From: Amphibalanus amphitrite
Taxonomy: Eukaryota > Arthropoda > Thecostraca > Balanomorpha > Balanidae
Assembly: GCF_019059575.1 (NCBI RefSeq)
Contig: NW_024881566.1
Location: forward strand, 186,001-250,000
Direction of reading: 5' to 3'
DNA length: 64,000 nt
Shown: positions 21,801 through 33,800 of the stretch, in pieces
Layout: every line of letters begins with the position of its first letter
How positions within the stretch are numbered: position 1 is the first letter of the stretch
Made by a program: the position numbers and the translations under genes
The notes under the pieces: model-generated
What the model was told of the DNA's origin: nothing
The model's database searches: none
Seen by the model: only the letters and a program-made list of their open reading frames with translations

Positions 21801-24800
21801 ATCCCGGCCCGTCGACCGACCTGATTTCGGTGTTGTTGGCCACCATGACGGCGCCGCGGCTGTCGGAGGCCAGCTGGCTGTAGCCGTGGCTCAGGTTAGC
21901 CGCCAGCTGTCCCAGCTGCGCCGGGTCGGCCGCCGACTTCTGAGACATCTCCTGAGATGTGCGGCTGATCTCCTTCACACTCTGCACCATACGCGTCTGG
22001 TAGTCGACGAAACTCAGGTCGCCGTACGCCCTGCAGAGGTAGCAAGCGATAGCGGAGGTTAGTATAATACAGGTCATGGTTATCTGCAACATGCTGAACT
22101 GCTATGATGAACATCAAACAATCACTTCATTAAAAATGATGAGGATCAGAAGAAAAATAATCTTATAAAGAAGTAATGAAAATTAACACTGAGGATCCCG
22201 ATTCACACGTCAATGTGTTAAAGATCCCCAGTTGTTCATAAAGCTGATAGCAAACTTAAGCTAAAATATGTTAGCTCGTTACAAGGAAGGCACTAGCACC
22301 ACGCCCCAAACAGCATTATCCGCGGTAGGCGTAGGGTCGGTCGCCATGACCTTCCCAGTGCACACACACCCAGAGACACGGACCTGCTGTCTGTGAAGTC
22401 CTGCTGCACCATCGACTTGTTGATGGTGTCGATCACGCCGTCGACAAAGCCGGCGTTGGCCGCCTGGTGCTCGAGACTGGCCAGCAGCTCCTGGGCCGCC
22501 TCCTTCATCGTGTCCGCCGACTCGTCGATATCCGAGTGGATGTGCGACGCCTTGGGGTTGCCGCCACCCTCCTTGGCGGCGTAGAGCAGCTGCAGCGCCG
22601 ACTCAGTCAGCGTCTTGCTCTGCTCGATCAGCATCATCTGCTGCTTGGTGTTGATCATGTGCGAGCAGGTGCCCACCACGGAGGCGCACAGCGGCTCGAA
22701 GAACGAGCTGAGCGCGGTGACGCCGTGTCCCAGCCGCTCAGCCTCGCCGCGGGCAGCGGCACGCACTTTGTCCACCGTCTGCAGAATCTGTAGGACAAGG
22801 GAGGGGATCACGGTCAGTCGGCGGGGAGCGAACCGGGAGAGCAGAATCACATAGAGGAGAGAGCTGAGTGACTGATAATGACTTGCACGCATTGTGCTTA
22901 CAAGTGGACCAAAAAAAAAAAATCAAAGGATGACTGAAGTGATTCTATAGTTCTAAGCGGAATACAGTGTAGGCGAGCAACGGGGTTTCCTCACTATTCT
23001 TGGAAACACTTTCTCTCAGCTTCAGTATAACCAGTCCCTAAGTCAACAGCCATGGCCTGACTGCCCACTCGCGAAGCGGTCTTACCTGACTGGTGGCGTT
23101 CTCGGCGCGGTCGCTGAAGCCCTGCAGGGTGTTGTCGCGCCGGGGTGCCAGGCTCTGACTGGCCACCGCCATGCTGGCCTGGTCCAGCTCGCGGATAGAT
23201 GCCGACAGCTTCTCGATGCTATCCTCGCACTCCTTCTGTCCTGGCGCCTTATCACGGATCGACGACACCAGTGCCTTGATCGAGTCTGAGACGTCCTTGC
23301 TGTGCGAGGCCAGCGCCTGCCAGCGTCCCGGGTCGCGGCTGTTGACCGCCAGCGACTTGGCGGCCGTGATGAGAGCGCACGAGCCGTCGATAATGCGCCG
23401 GCCCGAGTCGCCGATCGGTTGTTGCGCCTGCTGCGCCTTGGCAGAGATTTTGGCCGGCACGGACGCAAACTCTGGCGAGTTGGCGAAGCTGCAGAGGTTG
23501 TCCACTGCCTCGATCAGCGGCCGGGTGGCCTGGGCGCAGCGCGCACGGTTGGCGTCGCTGTAGTCCTTATCGAGCTCCTTGATCTCCTTGACGAGCGCAG
23601 CCGTGGCGTTGGCCACGTCCTTGGCCGCCTGCACAAAGTGCCGCTTGGCCACCGGGTTGGTGGACTTGCCGCTGGCCACGCGGCAGCTGGTGCACAGCGC
23701 AGACGTGTGCTTGGCGATCTGGGTGGCCGCCGAGAGCACCTGCTGCTGAGAGCTGGCGCGGTCTGTCAGCGCCACGCACGCCTGCTGGATGGCCTCTCGG
23801 GCGCGGCCGAACTGGCTCTGGTCGACCAGGCCGGGCCGGCCGGCCACCGAGGTCGGATCGGAGACGCCGATCAGGTAGCTGGCCTGGGCGGCCGACTCAA
23901 TCAGGCCGCAGATGGACTCGGACACAGAGCCGACCGACTGGCCGAACCGCTCCGGGTCCGGCTGACGCGTGTGGTTGGCGATACCCGTCATACCGTCACC
24001 TGCCGGAGCGGGGCAAAGCAGTCAGGGATGGGCGCATGGGTCGTTGCAGCGAGAGCGGGCCGTACATGGGCTGATGCAGAGAAAACGGGAAACGAGAAAG
24101 AAACGATAAAAGTAGCTCGGAGACGGCGAATCGGAATATTGAAGACGGAGAGTGGGAATATTGAGCTAGAGTAAAGTGCTAGTCAACAGAAGTACAGCGG
24201 CGGCTGAGGAAAAGACTAGGAAGTTATCAACACTTTCGGTCCACTTGTCGCCCAGACGAGAATGCTTGAAATCGTCACTCACCCAGACTGCGGGACTTGT
24301 CCATGACGGTCTCGAGGCACTCAAAGTAGGAGCAATCGCTGATGGGCTCGGTCGGATTGGCCAGCAGCGGCTGCAGGCTCTGGATCTGGCGGATAGCGTT
24401 GTCACACTCGCGCTGGCCAGGCGCCGCCGACGTGCACACGTTCACCAGACTGTTGATGGAGTCCGTCACCTGTTCACAGACACGGAGAGGTCAGTCTGGG
24501 TGGTAAAATACCTAATGATGGGTGGGGTGGATCGGCGGTAAATGCATTCATAACACATACAGTAATGGCGCCTACCATAGCTGATTTTCAAAATTATTCT
24601 TCAACACCAGCATGAGTCATTCAAGGACACTGACGCCGCTGGCAGGCACGTGTTTGTATCAACTGATCATGCGATGTAGAACAGAGATAGGGACAGGGAT
24701 AGAGACCACAATCTAGTAACGGAGACAAAACGGGGACAGGTACAGAAGACGGAGACAGACAGAGAAAGGGAGACAGGAACGGAAAGAGATAGCGACAGAC

Positions 24801-27800
24801 ACGGAGACTGAGCGAGAAACGGAGACGGAGACGGAAACGGAGACAACAATAGACAGAGACGTAGACACACCTGTCTGGCGGCCGCGGTCAGGTTGTTTTT
24901 GGCGTTGGGCGCGCTCGGGTCGGCCGAGACAGTTTTGGCGGCGTTCAGCAGTCGGGAGGAGACGGCCGAGACCGACTTGAGCGACTCGACGATCTCCTGA
25001 CGGTTGTGCTCATCCTGTTGGAGCACACAGGCGGCGGGGTCAGATAACTGAGGTACCACTGCAGCCGTAACGTGGACAGATACAGACGGCGGGGTCAGTT
25101 CACTGTCGCCGCGACGCAGAGCGATACAGGCGGCGGGTTAAGGCTTTATTCGTGGCGGTGCCACTGCCAGCGTCACGTACAAATGACAGGCCGTTACCCA
25201 GCACAGCACGGTTGAGAGTGACAGTATTATTCTCTGCACATCTCGGCACACGATTGTTGGCAGTCGCGATCCTTCCTGTCCTTCCAGCTCCCATTTAGCC
25301 AGCCACGTCCTGAGTTTAGCCAAATACACTAATCAGGATCTCCCCTGTCCCCATATCCCTCATCAGAATCCCACTTTCGTGGGTCCATCCTTACAAAAAT
25401 AATCCCTCACCCTCATTTGGGTCCCTCTCACCACTATCCCTCACCTTACGCAGACTTCCCTTACCTAGGTACCCCTGACCTCTGTCCAGTGTCCACTCCT
25501 CACTAAGGTCGGTCCCTCTTTCTTACCTGGGCCTGGCCGGCCATGCCCATGCCGGCGTCGAGCACGTCGCCGTACGCCCCGCCGAAGCGTTTGGTGCTGT
25601 CGGCCAGCTGTGCCGGAGACGTCTTGGCGCCGTGCACCACGTCAGAGGTGACGTCGTTGAGCTGGGAGGCGGCGCGGCTCAGGTCGGCCTGCAGCTCACT
25701 GAAGAGAGAGCGAAGGAATTGAAGTGAAAATTAGTAGCCAAACATTTAAAATAAAATTTGCCTAAGCCCCGAATTCTAAGCCAGCATACATCATACAACT
25801 ACGTCATCATTTTTCAAGCATCTCAGGTTGACAATATGAGCAACAATCGATCATCATGATGCCGCTCACAGAAAGCTACGATCTCTGTGATCTCTGACCA
25901 CCGACCACTCACAGTCCTTCTCCCTCCTCTCCCGCAGGAGAAGGACCACCCGCCATCCCAACCAGTAACCACCTCTACCCACCGTTCACGAACCCGTTGG
26001 GTTTCCTGGCCGCCACTTCGGCTGACCCGCATAATTTGTTGCCCCGTCACTTCCCTGTGACTAGCCAATAAGTAGCCATGTCCCGTCCCCTCCGACCGAC
26101 TGAGCCGTATGGTTTGCTGCCCAGTGCCCAGTCCCTCCCACTGGCCCATGTTGTTTGCTGTCCCGTCCGTCCCCTCTAACTAACCCGTAGGGTTTGCTGG
26201 CGGGCGGGAACTGGTGTCTCTCCAGCCGGGTGGTGGTCTCGGTGATCTCCTGGAGCACAATGTCCACGTCCCGCTGGCCAGGCAGACAGTTCACCGTGTT
26301 GTTGAGTGCCTGGCTCACACCCTGTGCACAGGAGGCAAGGCAAAGTGTCAGAGCGGCGGTTAGGCCAGATCCATACTCCGTTATTCACACAGAACAGTGG
26401 CTTCCTGCGGTAACCACTAACCATGCTGCTACATTTTCCAAGTTGTGAGTAATTTCGAACACTTTGATTCTTTATTGATCCTACTGATCCCACAGAAGTA
26501 AAATCCCATAAGTATAGCTTAGGGTTCGGCGACATTTCGCTTCTCTAGTCGATCATTTTCTCATTACACCTCACTTACAACAGCTCTGCTTCAGATATTG
26601 AGCCCAACACAGCAGCTGCAATATCTAGCAGTCCACAGGCTTTTGCCCGAATATCATAAAAGCTAACTAACCTTGGCGACGTTCTGGAGTTTGCGCTGGC
26701 TGTCTGCCGAGCGCGGGTTGGTGACAATGATCTTCACCTCCTCAATCAACATAATGGACGAGCCCATCACGTCGTGACCGGCGTCAATCACACTGCGGGG
26801 TCAGACAGACGGATAACAATCAAAACCAAAAACATCAATCAATGATTTTACACTGCAGGGTCAACCAAAATGACTTAAATTCACGAAGAGGCGATTACCA
26901 CATTATCAGAGAATCAGGTACAAATACAACCAGTCTTTTGTCACCGCAACCAAATGCAGCTGGGGTCACTGTGAGCAAACAACCCAAGGAACTAGCTTCA
27001 CATCCACCTGACCCAGCATAACCACCACGACTTTATATTCAGCCTCTCCACATTCTCACCCTCAATTTACCATTACGCATCACAGCATCTTCCCTTCAAA
27101 GCATCAAGCTTTCACCACAGCCCCTCCCTGGCCCTTATCCGATCGGCCCCCGTCCCTCACGAGTGCTGCGCGGCGTGGTCGTTCCTCGTTCCCCACCCTA
27201 CCCACCCCTCCCCTGTCCTATGCCCCTCCCTCCCCGTCACTCACGAGTGCTGGGCGGCGCGGTCGTCGGTGGTGGCCGCCCTATCCCACCCTCTCCCCGG
27301 CCTACGACCCTCTCTCCCCGTCACTCACGAGTGCTGGGCGGCGCGGTCGTCGGTGGTGGCCGCCACACTGCGCACCCCCTCCCCGGCCTACGCCCTTCCC
27401 TCCCTCCCCGCCACTCACGAGTGCTGTGCGGCGCGGTCGTCGGTGGTGGCCGCCACACTGCGCACGGCACCGGTGAAGTCGCGCAGGGCGTTGGCCGTCT
27501 CGCGCGCCGCGCGGCCCGTGTAGTCCTCGTTACCCTCGCTGGCAGCCGTCAGCAGCTGGGTCATCGTCGAGCCCACCGTCTTCTTGCAGGCGCTGAGGTT
27601 GTGTGCGGCCAGCTCCGGCTGTGTGCGGCATAGGGAGAAGGTCAGGGGTCTGTCCGGTAATACTGTGTTACGAGAACGATTGGAGCCGAAGATCGAGATC
27701 ACAGATGTGTGAGCGAAACCCATTATCTTCGGCAGCTGCTTTATAACGACAAATTATTTGTTGACTATCACTCAAACTATTGTGGTCTATCTCTAACGTA

Positions 27801-30800
27801 GCTGATGCTTTATCAACAACGCTATCCTGACCGACTCTCGTCCTGTCCCATCCTTACCCTATCTCCGGGGAGTGGGCGCAGCTGCAGCTCGTCGGCCGCC
27901 TATCTCAGTTGTGTACCCCGTCCCTCCCCTGTCCCTTACCGTATCTCCGGGGAGTGGGCGCAGCTGCAGCTCGTCGGCCGCCTATCTCAGTATGTGTACC
28001 CTGTCCTGTCCTGTCCCTTACCGTGTCTCCTGGCAGGGGACGCAGCTGCAGCTCGTCGGCCGCCTATCCCAGTATGTGCCCTCCGTCCCCGTTCCCGCCC
28101 CTTACCGTGTCTCCGGGCAGTGGGCGCAGCTGCAGCTCGTCGGCCGCCTGCCGGAACTGCTCCAGCTCGTCATCCAGGCCGCGGATCATGTCCAGCGCGG
28201 CATCCACCTCCAGCGAGCCGCAGGCCTCCTGGGCGCGAGCCATCGACGCCTGCGGTCCGGACAGCAGGGGTCAGCAGGATCAGCAGGTCAGTAGGGGGTG
28301 AGCTGAGATTCAACAGACCATCGACAATGCAAAGACCATATTTTAATCACATCACATCAAGCCGACCAGCTCTTTCCATCCATCAGCCAGCCCCAACTGT
28401 CTCAGACCCGCCAGTGACTGCCGACCCGGAGGAACCAAACCAGCCGTCCCTGACCCAGTTGTATCTGCTGACCTGCAGGTCGGCCAGCGCGGCGCTGAAC
28501 TGTTTGCTGGTGTTGTTGAGCTGCAGCGCCGACGACTCGTCCTGCACCGTGGGCAGCGCGCGACGCACGCTGTCCACCATCTTGGTACTCGGCTGTACAA
28601 ACGACTGGCACGCCTGCAAGAGGATAGTCATGAGCGTTTGAGGCGGCGGGTGGGCGGAAAGGGCGCCAGCCACGGTCAGTGACGACTGCTGTAAAGATAC
28701 GTTTATTAGGATATGACACGCAAATGAACTGTATCCACAAAACAGCGCAAAAACGAAGATTTAACATGACAAGAACGCTGACAGGAGACACGGGGGATAA
28801 CGGTATTCCTTCACATTTCCCATCAGACGCTTAGCCAAAATCAGGCGAAATGACCTCAGACTTCAAGAACGTCTAATCCGTTTGAAATTAAACCTCCCGG
28901 CACGAATATCAATAGTGGAGCTGTCAGCCCGATTAGTTCCCCGGACGAAATGAGACGCTCCATTGTCAAAGGAGGGTTGAAATGAGACGAACCATTCCGA
29001 ACAATGAGCGAAACTAGGATCACACGGTCTCTGTTGGTCTGAAGGCCTTCAAACAACCCTCACATTGCGTGTTGATCAAACATATTGTGCATCAATACAA
29101 GGATTTGGATATCCAGTGTTACTGGATACAAGATATTCAGTAACACTAACAGTTCAAAAGCTAAAAAAGCCAAGCCTCTAAACATCAATTTCAACTATCT
29201 ACTGAACAGAGTGACATCCCCTTCTCCCTACGTCTAGCATCTACCTGAAGCCTACCCAGCCCTGCCATCCTCCCGTCTATTTCCCCTCCTCCCCTCCATC
29301 CCTCACCTGCAGAAGGTCGAGCTGCGCGCGGGACGAGTCCGGCTCGGAGAGCGTGCCGCGGATGGAGCGCACCAGGTTTGGGATGTGGTTGGCCACCTGC
29401 CTGCAGTCGGAGATCAGCTCGTCCTGCACGGCGTGGTTCGAGTTGTACGGCCCGGCGCCCTGGCCGGCAGCGATACACTGCGTGGCAGAGCTGGCCGCGT
29501 GCTTGGCCGTGTCCTGTCAGGAGGGGGAGGTACGTCAGCTAACATGGTCTATGGGTCTTCTCCAAGAGAGGTGCGTTATCAGGGCGCCAGCCGACACGAC
29601 ATCGAAAGTATACATAAATTAACAATTCAATCAATTGGGTAAAAAAAATCAAACTCGTCTAATCTAAGTGTCTCTTCCGTCCCGACGTCCCATCAGCTCA
29701 GAGCCCTTCTCTCCCCTCTTTCCTCTCACATTCCCCTCGCTTCCTCTCTTAGCCCTCCCATCCCTTCCCACGCCCCTCCCATGTCCCCTTCCTCTCCCTT
29801 CCCCGCCGCACCTCGAGTCGTTTGATGAGTTTCTTCCGGAGCACGTCAGACGCAGCCAGGCTGGTGGCCGTTCGCAGGTCCTCGGCCGCCTCCCTCAGTC
29901 GCTGCTGCTGATCGGCGTTACGGGGGTCGGACGCGCACTGCTTGGCCGCCTGCAGGAGTGAGCCGAGAGCCGTCAGTATTTCTTCTTTGAAAAGGCGATC
30001 GAAGCCGAAAGCATGGAAAGCTGGACCAAAATGTGAATGAAAATGCGGTTGATTGATCAAAATTTAGCTTGAAAAATCTTATCGAATCAGCTATCGCATT
30101 ATCATGAGTGTTAACATAACGGCCATCGCATTCTCATGAGTGTTACCGAAAAAGTCTGAGAAACACAAAACTACGTCATTCCTGACGAATTCTGGGCATC
30201 CCACAAAATGAGACCATTCATTTAAAGCAAAACTGGCCGTTAGAGACTGAGTAGGTGCCACGTGGACCACACAGACCAGACACCCCGACCGGTCGCTCGA
30301 TCGTCACTCACCGCCACCATGCGCGCGGTGGCGTCGGCCAGCTGTTTGGCGGCGCTCAGCAGGCGCGTCTGGAGGTCAGAGTTGGGCGTCGTCTCCGCCT
30401 GCCCCTGTACAAAGGAGACACGGGAGTCAGTAGGGTACGGGTTGGGCGTCGTCTCCGCCTGTCCCTGTACAAAGGAGACACTGGAGTCAGTGGGGTCGGA
30501 GAGAGGCGTGGATCGGACGAGGGGCCATTGACGATAGACTGACCAGGGGATCCGCTGGGTCGCCTAGGTCAGATAGGGTTAGGCTGGAAGAAGAGACCAT
30601 CTGATTCTGGCTCTAGTGTACCCAGGACAAGCCCACCCTCGGTGAAGTCAGAGATGACCTCTGGAGACCGAAGGGTAGGGTCAAATTAGAACAGATGTTC
30701 ACACAAGATCTGTGGAAACATAGTTCGAAGAAGAAACTAGTTTAACACAGCACAGGGCGGCTACATGCACTAAGTCATTGATGACAAACACGTCGGAAGC

Positions 30801-33800
30801 AAGGCCACGGAAACAATTTCGTAGTATTGAATATTGACACTAAGCTCCGGTTCCTAAAAATAAAACGCTGGAAGAGCCTGTTACTCATATCATCGCACAC
30901 AAACTGTTTGGAAATGTTTATCAAACAAAACGATTTGTGGCGTGGGCGTCCTCATTCAACCCGTTCGCTCGGCCTGACTACTCTATCGTCGGTGTACTTT
31001 ATAAAAGCAGCGGTACTAACACAAACTAATTCCCAGCAGCTACAAGCACAAAGGCGCAGGCCGCAGCTGGTTGGTCGAACACAGTGAACAGTCAGCGTGG
31101 ACCTACTGTCTGTAAGGGACACCGAAATCCCCGGCTGCCAGCAGAGATAGACTCCCCTGCCCGGCCCTGGCGACTGTGCTGCGGTCAGGCGGCGCTACTG
31201 TAGCTACTCGGACCAAGGCGCACCGGACTGGCGATACCCATGGCTACATAAGGTGGGCACATGCGGCGACGTGCAGCTATCGAGACCGGGTCGGGCCGGG
31301 TCGCGCTCAAACTCGGCGCAGGAGACTAAACCGACGGCTAGCTGGAAAGCTAACTCCCTGAGGAAGCTAGCAACAAACGTCTCCTAAGCGTAACTCAAGC
31401 AACAAACACAGACGGAGTCGAGTCGACGGGGAAGGGGGACACCCCGTCGACCCAGCTTCATTCACCATGCGGTCGCCATGCAGCAAAGCAGCGTTTCGCA
31501 TAGCATCGAGTCAGCCGCGAGCTAACAGCGGCCCTACGCTCGGTGGCGCTGACATGCAAAGTGCGTGAGACAGACACAGCGCCATGGCGGCGAGCGCGGC
31601 GCATCGGGCAGCCACTAACCGGGGAGAGGCCGGCGGCCTGCTGCGTCGCATACGCCTCCTCCTGTAACAGTGGCGCATGGCTGAGCAGGGCCGTGGGTCG
31701 GACTCGGCGCCACACGCGGGGTTAATTATTACACACACACGCACGCAGGCCGGGATGAGAGTTACTGTCAGTCTAGTATACAGGTGTACCACGAGCAGCG
31801 AACACAAAGATGAGGCTTGCCCGTAGTTAGTGCGGCAGAGCCCAGAGACAGTCTGAGGGGTTAGTGAATCGCCGCAGTACGGACGGTGCCGGGTCGGCCG
31901 GACCGAGGGTAGATTACAGTTACCATAGGTACTACACCCTCAAATCGAGGAGCCGGCGAGGGAGAGTTAGGGCCATGTTACACTGCCATGCCGTGCCCGC
32001 TAATATTATCCACAGCACCAAACCAAGACACCCATCCCAGAGACACACATCCCCGTATCAAACTCCCCATACCAGCACTCAAAGACCAGTCCACCAGGCA
32101 CACTCTGAGCTCGACCAGGCCGCGAGTCCTGCCCGGTCACCTACCTTGATGCTCTGGATGAGCTGGGCGGTAGCCTGCGCCAGGATGCGCGCCTGGTTCA
32201 CCATCTCCTTTGTATCGGACGGCTGCGCGAACATTTTGTCCGTGACGGTGATGATGGTCTCCACACAGGTCTCGTCCGTGGTCTCCTTGACACGCTGCTT
32301 GGTGCCATGTCTGGCGGGGAGGGTTAGAGTGTGGTAACATGGTGTGCAAGGGCGACAGCACAGATGTTCAGACTTCAAACACAGTTGGTAACGCATGCCA
32401 GTCCAACATGGCCGGCGGCTACATACTCAAACGCTGACTTTTAAGGCAACAAACAAACGATTGCAAAACACAGCCCAAGACAGCCCTAAAACACAATAAA
32501 TACAACACACTGTCGACATACAGCAGCCCGTCCCAAAGCATCATTCCTCTCCCCTCCCCACTCAACCACCCATCGGCCACTCACTTGATATGGTTCAGCA
32601 GGTCGTTGAGGGCGCGCGTGACGTCGGTGGCCGCGGTGCCCAGTTCGCGGCTCAGGGCCTCATCCTGACAGCCGAGCTGGCACTCCTGGACGACGGCCTC
32701 GACAGCGCGCGCCACCTCCTTGGCCGCCTCGATCAGCTGGTCCTGGCAGCTCGGGTTCTGGATCGTCGGGGCCACCACCTACGTGGGAGAGGCCAGACAA
32801 GAAGATGACGTTACTTGATGGAAGGGACGAGTGTGAAATAATGACTACAGCGTTTCAGTTACAACAAAACCAGCGTCGATACAATAAGTGCAGTCGGAAG
32901 GGACGGAGTCTGGATGGTGCATAAATTTCTATCGCAGAAATAAGGTTCAAGGGTGGTGAACAGAGACAATGATGAACACACCGCAGGCTTTGCAGTGACT
33001 ACGGCGCCCACCAACATCTAAAGACTCAAGTCAGGTGGGTATATAATATGGCGTCGTTCCCTTCAAAAATCCTACCCTGCCCCTGAATCCACCAGTCAAC
33101 ATCCCAATCAAATCCTAATCACATCCCAACTTCTTATGTCTCAACACACGCCGCTCACCTTAGCGATGGCCACCAGCTGCGAGGTGGTGAGCGCGCACTG
33201 GGTGGCGGCGCCGATCACGCGGTTCTGCTGATCCTCCGTCTCACATGTTGACGCCACGTTTTTGGCCTTGAGTACCAGCGCGGCGGTGGAGTTGGCGACG
33301 GCCTTGGCCAGGCCGAGCAGCACATCCTGCACCTCCGTGTTGATCTCGGTCTCCTCAGCGATGTTGGTGAGCACGCCGCCAGAGGCCTCGCCCACCCGAG
33401 AGGCGGCGTTCAGCAGGTTCTGGCGCGGCTGCTCGGCGGAGACGGAGCGGGGAGAGAGGGTCAGACCGATGGGGCTCGCACACAGTGCTGATACCTACTG
33501 GTGTTGATTACTGCCCCTGTGATCGGCTTGATGAGCAAGCATGATAAATTTATATTTCTGGTTCGAAGTAGTCATTCAGGCTAAGGCTCCAATGCAGCAC
33601 TTAGACACTATCTCCGACAACTGTTTTCAGCTACCTCAGATCACAAAAGTCGTTAAACCTAATCGAAACCCGGCATTTCTATCCTTTTGAAGCCGTAGAC
33701 CAGTTGAAATCGTTTTCGGCCACAAACACCCTCCCCATCAGCCCTGCGGCAATGGCCCACCTCCAATTTCTCCGGCTCGGCGGCCTGCAGCAGGTCGCTG

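Noticed and set aside
23302-24174. Plus-strand 290-codon frame
   Set aside because: It is antisense to talin exon 29, whose minus-strand frame matches talin throughout; GC-rich third positions open the shadow frame.
27805-28641. Plus-strand 278-codon frame
   Set aside because: It runs antisense through talin exons 21-22 and the duplicated exon 22 ends.
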